The notes under the pieces were generated by a model. That model was given only the letters and a program-made list of their open reading frames with translations. It was not told where the DNA came from and ran no database searches. Shown piece by piece: positions 35,078-46,036 of a stretch of DNA of 64,000 nt. The DNA is from Nephrocerus scutellatus (lineage: Eukaryota > Arthropoda > Insecta > Diptera > Pipunculidae): assembly GCA_947095585.1 (NCBI GenBank), contig OX352764.1, positions 10,463,001 to 10,527,000 of the forward strand, given 5' to 3'. The position numbers and the translations under genes were made by a program. Every line of letters begins with the position of its first letter. Position 1 is the first letter of the stretch.

Positions 35078-35828
35078 TTCTCCTTCTCTGACTTAAGCGA
35101 GATCTCCGTCTGCAACATCTCGTAACTGGACTCAAGGGTAGAGACTTTTCCCACCAGCGCCATTGACTCATCAGCATCCCGGATAAGCTCCTGATTTTGT
35201 TTGGTCAACTTAGAAATCTCCTTTTGTTTGATTTCCAACACACAACGAAGACTCTCAGCCTCACTCTGCAGCCTCTGAATTTCAAGCGAAGCAGCATTGG
35301 CACCGCTGCTATTGCGTGGCGAACTGTGCGGCACGCCGCTCAATGTTGCCGACGATGACAAAGATGACGACGGCGACGATGAGGATTCATTGAAACTCTT
35401 CGACAACCTCAACACAGAGATTTCATCCTTTGATAGATTTAGCTTATCCTTGAGCTCCTGTTCGCGGCTCTCCTTAGTGTACCGTAGACTTTCGAGTTCC
35501 TTGTTGACTGTGTTAAGTTTCTCGACAAGTTCCCGCTCACGTTCGGCTGATGCTTGAATACGTTGCGCCCAATTATCCTCACTTGCCAGAACTTTCTCGC
35601 GTAACTCCATTTCAGATTTTGTCAGGGCAGAGACACGTTCCACAAGTTCCGATTCGCGCTGTCTGGCTGCCTGTAACTCTGCGCTCTTCTGGACCATTTT
35701 AACATCAAGCTCACTGCGATAGCAGTCGAGATTCCGCTTGTGTTCAGCATCTTTGGCTGCCAACTGGTTTTCGAGGTTGGTAATATGTTCTTTGGCTTGT
35801 GTTTGGAATTCTTGGAGACTCGATTGTG
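35078..35828 (-). CDS. MTUS/ATIP-family protein, coiled-coil exon
   Basis: This exon encodes a long heptad-rich coiled coil (about 250 residues, Glu/Lys/Gln/Leu-rich). The blocks include KEHITNLENQLAAKDAEHKR, VSALTKSEMELREKVLASED and EAESLRCVLEIKQKEISKLT. The last matches the ESLKAVLEIKNEKLHQQ region of MTUS1, followed as there by a 'MALVGKVSTLE' counterpart of 'TALVDKLKRFQ'. A Ser/Pro-rich break (FNESSSSPSSSLSSS) interrupts the coil. The acceptor is cttgtag|CACAATCG and the donor GAGAA|GTAAGT. The intron to the last exon is only 64 bp (35014-35077). Phases agree on both sides. Confidence 0.88.
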
Positions 35829-35899
35829 CTACAAGAGAATTGAGTGAAGAAATGTTAGAGTTTGCTAGAAGTTTTTTTTAAAATAAAAACAATTCTTAC

Positions 35900-36095
35900 C
35901 TTTCTCCAATTCACACCGATGCAACGCCTGCAGTTCCTCCTCCCGAGTTTGATAGTATGACTCTTTGTCGAAAATTTGATCCTGCAACTCTTGGCATGAA
36001 CTCTTAGCCTGGTCGAGCAGCAACAATGTTTTGCTTAGATTCTTTTTGGCATTTGCATATTCGACTTTAAGCGATGGACACGAGAAGGCATTCAA
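35900..36095 (-). CDS. MTUS/ATIP-family protein, small coiled-coil exon
   Basis: This 196-bp exon encodes LNAFSCPSLKVEYANAKKNL, SKTLLLLDQAKSSCQELQDQ and REEELQALHRCELEK. It is the start of the coiled coil, like the stretch after the conserved EALTVVIQHLLSER region in MTUS1. The acceptor is tttacag|TTGAATGCC, phase 0, and the donor GAAAG|GTAAGA, leaving one base. It joins the next exon as ...CELEKAQSSLQEFQ across a 71-bp intron. Confidence 0.85.
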
Positions 36096-38706
36096 CTGTA
36101 AATTATAACGATAATGATGATTAGTTATTTGCTCAAAATAAATTGATGCCAATGTTTGTGTTTGTGACGACGATAAACATGTGAGTCTGTCTGTCGCGTA
36201 AACATCGGTCGTGGCGTCGAGTCAGATTGAAAAAAAAATATTCACAAATACGAGATAACGAACAGATGCAATTGGGTCTGTAGTTTAACTAAACGAAAAT
36301 GCAATATCTGCTTATACAACGCCTACTTTAAGTTAGCCATCCAGATGTTCATCGCTTGGTCTCTTGTGTTTCTGTTTCAGGGAGTGTGTTTGGCTATTCA
36401 TATACAAATAAATATCGATCACACCTGGTCACCTGCTATTCAAACTACAACAGCAAACGTTGTTGTCATTCATTGACACTTCCTCTTCCTCTATATACCT
36501 AGATGATGCCTTTGTATCCTTATTATTGGAACAATTAACAGGGCTCAGGTTTGATTATGTCATGCACATTTTTGAGCAAACACCTGTCAGACAAAAGAGA
36601 CTCTTGATTGTGTATGTGAGCTTCTATTAGATGACTCATTACCTTCTCAATTGATAATGAAACAGGTTTTGAGGAGACCAGTTACCAGATCAATACATTC
36701 CTTTAATTGTAATGTTTCCGTTTTGTTTTGATTTTATAACAAACTGTCACCAACTCAATTACGAATATATTCATAGAAAGAAAAATTTGTATCTATCATG
36801 TGTATCAATAATACAGAATATAATGATACGCAAACACACACTAATACAGCTCCTAAGTTAACTTATTTATTTACTTCGCCACATTGTTATATAGTTAATG
36901 GATTAAATAAATGATTTAAAAAGAAAACAAATTGTGCGTCTCTTCTCCGAAAATGTCGTTTTCCGTGGAAATACAGACAAATAACGTAATGTTAGTTTAG
37001 GATGTTTTGCATAAATCCATCTACCTGAAGCATTTGCGATAGGTAGAGGTGTTGTTCTTCAAGAGGCACATCAAGGAAGCATAGCTGTAACATTTTCAGT
37101 TCACAGGAATACAAGGAACTGGAATATTTACAGCCACATTTATTATCTCCATAAAAAAAAAACAAGAATCTGTAAAATGTTTGTTAAGTAATGCAGGAAA
37201 GACACAAAATTTATGGATTTTTTTTCGAAAAAAAAAATTACCATAAGCAGCACGTGATAAACGTTTCCCCCTACTCATATAAAACCAAACCCTTCTATAA
37301 CGTACACATGTACTTGATATTCCAAATAAACAGCTAACTCCTACTCATATAAAGTACAATCCTTCTATAAATAGATGATTTGGAAAAACCAAAAGAAAAA
37401 TTTCTGCACAAAAATATGGCAATTAATTCAGATTCATTACCAAATGGATACAAATGCAAACGAAAGACGGAGAAAATAGCAATACGAGTATAGGGGAAAA
37501 AGAGACGAAACATAAATATAAAAAATGGTTTTTTGAAGTTAAGGATTTATGAAGGATCGTAGAGGAAGCATTAACAAAGCGCTGAGCGACAAAAATAATT
37601 CAAAAAACACCGGATTTAGAAGTTCGAGAACCAGTTCTGGTTAGTGACAATAAAATTTCACCATCAAGATAGATAACTGGACGCATTGAAGATATTCACC
37701 CAGTAGCAAGGACATTTCTTGATTTTTGAGAAACGTAGGAAACACTATCAGAGAGATGAGTAGTGACAATAACACTGGATGTTATAAAGTAGTTCAGATG
37801 GAATGAGTCGTATAGCAGCACTCTGCAGTACCAGAAAGGCCCACTTGAAAAGGCCAATAATAAGATTAGTGGTTGATTTATTGAGGGAAACTTTGTCGGG
37901 GCGATAAGCGGCAAAAAAGACTACGAACACGAAGACACCGGATTTTGAGGTTGGACAATTTTTCTGGTTTGAACCAACAACACTACACCATCATGATGGA
38001 AAGCTAGACGTATTTAAGAAGTTCATAGGTTTGTATAGCAGCAAACTGCGGATCCGTAAAAGCCTTTATAAAAAGGCCAACAGCAAGGACAATTCCTGAT
38101 TTTATGGAAACGTAGAAAACACTGTCAGAACGATAAGTATGAAATGATGAGGTTCAATGAACTATGAAGACACCGTATTTTGAGGCTGGACAATTAACTC
38201 TGGTTAGTAACAACAGCACTTCACTATGAAGATAGATAACTGGACGTTTCAGCCGGAATTGTTCGTGCGTAGCAACAGTACGTGGCTCGGGAACCAACTT
38301 TAAAAAAAATAATAGCCAGTTCTAGATTTTTTGAGGAAGTATTATCAGAGAGATAAAAAAAACCGACTAAGAAGAAATAAAACAGCGCAGAACAGACGGC
38401 ACTTGATGGAGTTTCGATTCTACACTAAGGAATCTATAAGCTTATGGAAGAAGTGTGAAATAGGTGAAGTCAGAATAACCTTTACACTTTCACACTTTCA
38501 ACTCTCAACTTCACCCATCACGACATTTTCTTTCCTTCTTCTCTTCGAATATTTCCAAGCCCATATTATCCTCTAATTTGTTATACAGGTAAGCAACCGT
38601 GGTTACGGTCGTCTGTTAGCGAACTAGAGTGGCTTTATTCCAGGAAAATCATTATCTAATTAGGTTACTCAAGTGTGGAATTTTATAGCCTCATGATAAC
38701 ATAGTC

Positions 38707-39350
38707 TACTTTTTCGTTAACGCTAGTGGAACATGTGATCTCACGTCGATTGACGGACACCAGATAGAGGAAGTCGGTAAGTTTCGTTACTTGAGCAGCT
38801 GGATGTCAAAAAATGGTGGTGCTCACTCGGATGTGTGCTCTCGTGTAAACAAGTATGTTAAATAATATCTGGAACTCCTCGCAAATCTCCCGGAATCTGA
38901 AGCTAACGATCTTCAGATCTAACGTTCTTTCAATACTCTTGTATGGCTGCGAATCGCGGAAAGCCCCAGAGTCAATTGCGACGCACCTCCAAGTCTTCGT
39001 CAACAAGTGCTTAACTGAGATACTGAGAATAAGATGGGCGGACATTATCGCCAATCATGATTTGTGGAGAGTAACGCAGCAGGAAGCAATCGCGATCACC
39101 ATCAGACGACGAAAATGGAGCTGGATTGGCCACACTATGAGAAATCCAGCGGACGATATTACGAAACTAGCGCTCGACTCGAATCCCCAAGGAAGCCGCC
39201 AAGTTGGCTGTCTTAGGAAGACATGGGAAAGGACAATAGAAGAGGAAGAGTGGCGTCTCTTGAAACCTCATGTGATAAATCGAGTTCGTTGGCGGGCGTC
39301 TGTAGAAGCCCTATGCTCCCACGCGGAGTAAAGGAAAGAAAGAAAGATAG
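38707..39350 (+). mobile_element. 5'-truncated LINE with 14-bp target-site duplication and AAAG tail
   Basis: The 644-bp insert is flanked by perfect 14-bp direct repeats atgataacatagtc at 38693-38706 and 39351-39364. It encodes the pol C-terminus with little damage: NNIWNSSQISRNLKLTIFRS, NVLSILLYGCESRKAPESIA, IRRRKWSWIGHTMRNPADDI and NRVRWRASVEALCSHAE. It ends taaaggaaagaaagaaagatag, an (AAAG)n-type tail. This is the clean signature of target-primed reverse transcription. Confidence 0.93.
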
Positions 39351-39479
39351 ATGATAACATAGTCACAGATGAGCATAATAGAGCCCAGATTGACTCAACG
39401 TGCCGGAGGACTTCACATCCAATTCAAAATGTGGTACTAACCATGCCAAGGCGATAGATTCACTTGCCTCGCCTATTCA

Positions 39480-39935
39480 ACTTTTCATTTGAGAATGTGA
39501 TCTGGTGTTTCAACACAAGGAACAATTCTACAAAAATTGGCTTGCCTCCTCTTCAACTTTGCGTTGCAGAAGGTGATCAGAGACTCTGGTGTTTCAACAC
39601 AAGAAACCTTTCGTCAAAAATGTGGATCGAACTCTGCCATGGCGGTGGATAGGCCTGCCTCCTCTTCTACTTTTCGTTGCAGAAGGTGATGAGAGACTCT
39701 GGTGCTTCAACGTAAGAAACCACTCGTCAAAAATGTGGATCGAACTCTGCCATGGCGGTGGATAGGCCTGCCTCCTCTTCTACTTTTCGTTGCAGAAGGT
39801 GATGAGAGGCTCTGGTGCTTCAACGTAAGAAACCACTCGTCAAAAATGTGGATTGAACCCTGCCATGCCGGTGGATTGGCCTGCCTTCTCTTCAACTGTG
39901 CGTTGCAGAAGGTGTGCTTCAGCACAAAAACGCGC
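39480..39935 (+). repeat. Tandem array of about four 113-bp units
   Basis: The landmark gaactctgccatggcggtgg begins at 39629 and 39742, with a variant gaaccctgccatgccggtgg at 39855, giving a 113-bp period. A more diverged and partly deleted unit precedes them from about 39480. Each unit holds cctcctcttctacttttcg, gttgcagaagg and gtgcttcaacgtaagaaac. Since 113 is not a multiple of three, the frames through it are not a protein repeat. Confidence 0.9.
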
Positions 39936-42379
39936 AAACAAACGCTTGACGATATTTATTTTTTTGGTATATAGTTAGCGCAGGCGTAAAGAGGTTTACA
40001 CCCTTAAGGTGAAAATGAGAGGAAATGGGAAGATATCTGTGAGCTGAGCTTGCACCTTGTCCGATTGGTGATCACTTCGATGTACAAATGATGTCATAAC
40101 AATAACACTAACTGCTTGTAATTCAACTCGAGTAGGCGTCACCAAATCTTGGGGTTTATCTTAATGAGAATAAAAAAATGCAATAGTCTGCGAACAGAAG
40201 ATCCAATAACGAGTAGGTAGGGGTAGTGAAGCACAAATTGGAATAGGTGCAATCCTTAAACTACTTCTGGTCGATTGTTACAATTGATGACTTGCAGAAC
40301 GATTAAATACTTCTTACAATCGCGAGGAAGGTAACTATAACATTTAAGCTGGCTGACAAGGCAAGAGTCGTAAGTTATACCAGAACTTTCACATAAAGCC
40401 AAAACTTGGGCGCTAAGTATCTAAGCTAAAACCAGTCAGATGTCAAAACTTTTTTCTTGTTGGCCCCTTACAAATGTGAAAAAGGACAATCATCGTAAGC
40501 TTAATAGCTGCCTTGAGGGTGAAATACCAGATCTGCTCAAAATGTTGTTTCTTATTTGTTGCACCAAATGAAAACCTCACAAAAATCATATCAAAAGGAC
40601 TCAATTAAATTATTATTTGTCCGATGCTTAAGCAGAATATAATTAATAAAAGAAGAAATAATGTTTTGTTGTAACAATTGTAGTTACAACTAGCATTGTA
40701 AAAAGTAGTAAGTACGCTACCAAATTCGATTGAATCTCACAACACTATCTCACAACAATAAGATATAGTTTTTACCTCATTATATGTTGACGCCAAATTA
40801 AATTTATCCGAATAAACTGATGAAGTAGAATTCCACGAGAAAATATCCATCTTTATTGATAAATTGTTTTGCGCTTGAAATTGCTTCAAATAAATTAATC
40901 AAAAACTTCACAAGTAACTTAAAAAAAAACTCCGTTTTTATACACTGATCACAGTACTGTTACAATCGCAGCTTAGACAGCTTGAGACCCTTATCGGTCG
41001 AGAACTTGAAGTGAACTGATGATCAGAACAATATTGAAAAACAAGATCTGTTCGCCAACGGAAATTATAAACTGCGACCCTGCGAGCTCTGAGAGCTCAG
41101 CGAATTCTGCTTATCGTCAAATGCGCGAGAGAGATGAAATTTCTTCAGTTCGAGTTGTGAGAGTGAAAAACTGATCGCTTCTAATATCCTTACGAAGATC
41201 TTATAAACCATCAGGTAGGTACGGCTTATATGAACCCACATTTAAGAACCCATGGCTTACCACGGCGGCGTACATATGCGAGCCTGCGCTATAACATAGA
41301 AATATTACCATTTTTGCATATAAGGATCATTGTGTCTGTGAACAGCATGTGGTTTTCAGGCAGAGGACAAAAGAAGGATATTTCCAGGCAATCTATTTTA
41401 TGTATACGCTGTAAAATTCCATTTCCTGACCACTGATCCGCTCCGCTAAGACCTCAAATCCTTCGCTCTAAATCTAATTACACTGCATGTTTTCTCCGTA
41501 GGCGTAAATCGAGCACGATTGTCCTATGGAATATGAGCTTTGTAACACTTCACACTGACTGTTGACCGACAGGTCAGATCAGTGAAGGGTTCAAAATTTT
41601 AATCGACCGAGCTATTGGTTTTTGTTGGATGGATGACAATTCGTTTCTCTTACTATTTTCATACTCTCGAATCCGGACGATAAAAATTCATCCTAGAGAA
41701 CTTGCAATAGTAAACGATACTCTATGCACGTATGAGTTTTTGGATGTTTCTTAATCATAATTTCAAAACTAACTCACGCAATATGTTGGGTAAGTAGGAA
41801 GGTTACACTTATGTTACTTATGGTTCAAAAAAAATTACACCTCTTGCAGGATAATCCAACAAATTCTATCTTCTAAAGCAGCCACAATATTTCTCGAAAA
41901 CAGTAGGTCAGAGAATTCGTGTGACAGTAGCGAGTATTCGAGGTGATTTTATATAAAAAAAGCTTTGCCGGTTTCCTTCTTTTATTTTGTTTAACAAAAA
42001 ACCAATTTATTTTTGTTTTTACGAGTATAACGTTGCCAGCACTACTGAATAGTCAACCTAACTTTGCTCCACAAAAACTAGGTCATGAAAGAACCTATAG
42101 ACGATAGCTTCTAATTTATGGTAAATTGTTTCCGTCATTTATGCCATGTTATTGAAAAGGGCTTAGAACTCCAAAAACGAGTTCGTACAGTCAACTTTTT
42201 TCAATTGGGACGCCCTATTTTTTCAATAGAGTCACTCCGCTATATGTGAAGATAGCTGCGGTTTGTTTCGAGGTTTCAACTCATATATACTTGCCATTTA
42301 ATCGTAGAAAACTTCACACTTCAAAAACGTTTGAAAATTATCCAGTTTTTGTTATCAAAGTTCGCCTTAAGTGCTCTAA

Positions 42380-42533
42380 CTATTCTTTTCGATGAAGCCC
42401 ATATCTGGCTCAATGGCTCAATAAAAAAAAACTGTATTGTATTGGAAGACTGTCACATTTGGTAAAGTCAGCGCAACTCGAAGCCATTCACGATAAGCCA
42501 TTTCACCGACAATAATTTACTGTTTGGTCCATG
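42380..42533 (+). mobile_element. Mariner fragment, proximal part (split by LINE)
   Basis: ILFDEAHIWLNGSIKKNCIV, through a frameshift to a NLLFGPC-like end, corresponds to the transposase around the first catalytic Asp. The reading resumes after the LINE at 43643 with HAGGVIGPYFF, the expected next residues. Confidence 0.75.
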
Positions 42534-43642
42534 TTGGACTAGGAACTACCTTTCTGATCGTTCAATCCAGGTCGTATTGAACGGATTCAAATCCAATGTC
42601 CACCGCATAAACGCCGGTGTTCCTCAAGGCTCTGTTTTATCTCCGACACTCTTTCTGATTTTCATTAATGATCTCCTATCCACCACCTCTAATCCAATCC
42701 ATTCCTTTGCTGACGACAGTACTCTTAGCTTTTCATATGACTTCTCGCTTCCTGCGCGCCCCTCTTCGGCACAAGTGGAACTTGAACAACAACGTATGTT
42801 AAGCACGTTAAATTCTGACCTTGACAGCATAACAAGGTGGGGACTACATAATAGAGTTGAATTTAACGCTTCTAAAACCCAATGGTGTCTTCTGTCGTCT
42901 AAGCGTAATTAAAACCTCCCAACCTTTATCCATGAATGGTTCTTGCATCAAAGAAACTGAAAAGCTATCAATTCTCGATATGTGTGTCAACAACAAGCTT
43001 CGTTGGAATGACCACATATTTGCCATCGCCAAAAATGCTGCGAGATGCTTAGGTTTCCTAAAACGGTGCAAGATGTACTTCACTGTTTCAGATCTGGCTA
43101 CTATTTACAAGGCGTATATTTGACCTAAATTTGAATACAACTGCATTGTCTGGGCAGGTGCTCCCAAGACCACATTGCATATACTAGACAGAGTTCAGAA
43201 CCGCGCGTTAAAACTTATTGGTGACGTACATATCGCGAAAACAATCGAATCGCTTGAACATCGTAGGAATGTTTCCTGCCTGTCACTGTTTTATCGCTTT
43301 TTCCACAAGCGGTGTTCAAAAGAAATATCCAGATGCATCCCGCCCATTCTCCAACCCATCCGTAATACCCGTGCCGATTGAACTCGAGCTCATGGGTCCA
43401 CCATTAAGCCTATCTTCGGACGTACTAACCAATTCAGAGATTCCTTCTTTAGCCGCACGATAGTTATGTGGAATGAATTGCCTGATTCTGTGTTTCCGCA
43501 TTTATATAATCTGCAGTCATTTAAGACATGCGTGCATAGACATCTCCTCCTTTCCTCTTCCTAATTTCCTAACGCCCACGCTGTGCTAAGCATTATAAGG
43601 GTGCAAACCCCTTTAGCGTGTGTACATTATAAAAAAAAAAAA
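42534..43642 (+). mobile_element. Non-LTR retrotransposon fragment with poly(A), inserted in a mariner
   Basis: RT blocks are NYLSDRSIQVVLNGFKSNVH, INAGVPQGSVLSPTLFLIFI, SFADDSTLSFSYDF and NASKTQWCLLSSKR. Then come SMNGSCIKETEKLSILDMCV, RWNDHIFAIAKNAARCLGFL and LDRVQNRALKLIGDVHIAKT. The catalytic FADD is intact but stops and frameshifts follow. It ends in a poly(A) run (43631-43643). The host sequence tgtttggtccatg before it and tgtttcatg after it look like a target duplication with a 4-base loss. Same family as 21650-23030. Confidence 0.88.
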
Positions 43643-43946
43643 ATGTTTCATGCTGGAGGGGTCATTGGCCCTTACTTCTTCTTCAATGATGCCGACAATA
43701 CACAGTCACAGTCAATAGAAATCGCTATCAGACCATGTGGACTGATTTTTTTTTAAAATAAGTTGGAAGAGGTATACTTGAAGCATATGTGGTTTCAACA
43801 AAACAACCAACCAGCTGGACAAACAATCGACTTATAGAAGTCGACGTTAGATGACCGTATTATCTCCAGGAAAGGACCACTGAATTGGCCGCATAGTTCG
43901 TGAGATTTAAGGCGTCTGGATTTTGGGCTACTAGTATATGAAATAA
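43643..43946 (+). mobile_element. Mariner fragment, middle part
   Basis: Resumes the interrupted transposase: CHAGGVIGPYFFFNDADN, then a DDRIISRKGPLNWP block leading to the third catalytic region (LRRLDFGLL in place of TPLDYFLWG). Multiple frame breaks are present. It continues after the SINE at about 44220 with VKSTVYVSKPETSECLKTNT. Confidence 0.75.
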
Positions 43947-43947
43947 T

Positions 43948-44219
43948 AGCCATTGCTCTATTGGTTAGTGCATTAAACAGAAGGTTCAAAGTTCGAATAC
44001 CAGAAAAATACTAAAAATCTTTTTAACGGACTCCTCACCTCTTGCGAATGTCTTACAAACGTCCGAGAGTAATAACAGTCATGGACAGCTTCTCAATTCG
44101 CCTTTCGGATATGGCTTTAAATTGTAGGTCGCTTTCATTTGCGTGCAAAAAGGCACAATAAGAATGATCGGGAGACACTGGACCACAGTGGTCTGTGGCG
44201 CCAAATGTTATTACTATAT
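43948..44219 (+). mobile_element. tRNA-derived SINE, copy in mariner
   Basis: The head ttgctctattggttagtgc and the downstream aaagttcgaatacc match RNA polymerase III A and B boxes. The body (aatgtcttacaaacgtccga, caattcgcctttcggatatg, gaccacagtggtctgtggcg) is shared with the copies at 56066-56330 and 59379-59631. It ends ccaaatgttattactatatt. The target-site duplication is not clear for this copy. The interrupted mariner frame on both sides supports the boundaries. Confidence 0.78.
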
Positions 44220-44400
44220 TAAGTCCACCGTCTACGTCAGTAAGCCAGAGACTTCAGAGTGCCTCAAGACAAACACCAAAATGAAATTTCTGACATATCT
44301 CTGATCGGATATACGAAAAAGTCAGGAAAAATTTGGTCCATCGCGATCCCTCGTTCAGGCATTTTTATGGAGAAAATTTGAATGATTTTTTATTCCATAA
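44220..44400 (+). mobile_element. Mariner fragment, C-terminal part
   Basis: VKSTVYVSKPETSECLKTNT matches the VKSLVYVDKPQSIDALETN stretch after the third catalytic Asp of the intact transposase. It completes the mariner split by the LINE and the SINE. From here to 45300 I see no gene. Confidence 0.7.
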
Positions 44401-45303
44401 TTATTGACATTGATAATGCTTTAACCCGAAAAAAAGTTTTTGTTGGATATCTCAAACACAAGCTGATTTATTTAAAAACAAAAAAGGGGCGCTCTTAATG
44501 AAAAACTCATTATAAGCGATTACTTAGTTTCCTTGTACCCGGAGATCTTGGTTGCTTTTAAAACTCTTCGAACCGATAAATTTAAAATTTTTTTAAATCA
44601 TCTTCGGGCCTCAATACCCTAAAAAAAAGCCTGCTTCTTAAACACATTGTTTTTTACCTTCACATAAAAGATTTGCAACAAATGAGCTCTTAATAGGATG
44701 TTTCCATCTTGAGATTAAGAAAACGTCAATTGATGTTTCATGTGTCATATTTCGATTGTTTACAAGAAATTAAACCGAAATAGTACAATGTACAGATCCT
44801 AACAAGTAGTTGTAAGCATACAGCTGCACATGACAAAGCCGTTAGCATTATAAAGAAAATATTGGCAACCATATATTGTCGTTGGCATTACAAAGGAAAA
44901 CTGAAGAATTATTGGCAACCATATTAAGCTGGGAGAGTTGGACGCAGGTAAATGCTCGAATTAAGGACATCTTTCAAGAACCACTACAGCATTTAGGAAT
45001 ATATTGATCTGCATTAGAGAGTTGCATTTATCATGTTCTGGGGTCATCAGTAGATTATAGGTATGGCATATACAATTGCAAATCCTCAATATGGAAAAGA
45101 AGCTATAAAGCAATGAGTATGTAAAAATTTCCAACGTCCTTAACGAGCTACGGATGAAGGGCTTAAAAAAGGTCTATTGAATGAGGTGAGAGGAATTTTC
45201 CACAAATACAAGGTGTTTTACTAGAAGGTCGTCATCTTATATGACTTCTGAATGTTAATCTCTTTTTGTTATCCCCGTAGGTAGCGCTGTAGTCGAGATA
45301 TAT

Positions 45304-46036
45304 TTGAAAATGTCATTCTGCATATACAGTGGAGTACCGATTAATCTGGGTCCAAATAACTGGTATGCGCAATCAACCGGCTTAAAACAAACTTGCTTTA
45401 CGGTTGAAATTAGGAAAAGAATATACAGAAAAGTTTCTAAGACTCGTAAAGCAGTAAAGAATGCTGAGAACCCAGTGGACAGTGCAACGTATGAATGGGT
45501 ACGTCAACAAAGATTCAGAGACTTACCACTTTCTGTCGAAATGATTGTGAAAAAGGCAAAGTATTTTCACGTTAAGTTGTGTCAAGATTTTGAATTCACC
45601 TGGCTGGCTGAGAAGTTTTAAGAACCGTCACGGAATTCACAGTCTTAAAAGTTCAGGTGAAAAACAATCGACTACGCTCTTTGTTGAAGAACTAGCCGAG
45701 TTAATAAAAGAGGAAAACTTAACAAATAAGCAAATATATAATGCAGATGAGACAAGCCTGTTTTGGAAGTGTTTACCACGAAAGAGAAGAAATTTCAATA
45801 GAAGGCTACATAGAATCCAAGGAACGATGCACTGTGCTAGTTTGCCTAATGCTGCAGGGACTCATAAATACAAGTTGATGGTAATTGGTAAAAGTCTCCG
45901 CCCAAGAGCGCTTCTTGTCATTTATAAGGCCAACAAACGGGCTTGGGTAACCCAACAACTTTTTCTTAAGTGGTTCGGTGGTGGTGGATTCGGGTTATTT
46001 GCAAATTCGTTTTATTATGGAATGGCGAAGAAGTAA
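45304..46036 (+). pseudogene. Tigger/pogo-like transposase remnant
   Basis: Two overlapping frames read a CENP-B-type DNA-binding region (IRKRIYRKVSKTRKAVKNAE, TYEWVRQQRFRDLPLSVEMI) and then WLRSFKNRHGIHSLKSSGEK and the start of a DDE domain, QIYNADETSLFWKCLP, with GTHKYKLMVIGKSLRPRAL. NADETSLFWK carries the first catalytic Asp. A frameshift near 45600 splits the DNA-binding domain, and the end after about 46030 is missing. The sequence cagtggagtaccgattaatc at about 45328 resembles a pogo/Tigger inverted repeat end. Confidence 0.82.

Noticed and set aside
39702..39974. Repeated protein-like frame in the 113-bp array
   Set aside because: The period is not a multiple of three, so successive units are read in different frames.
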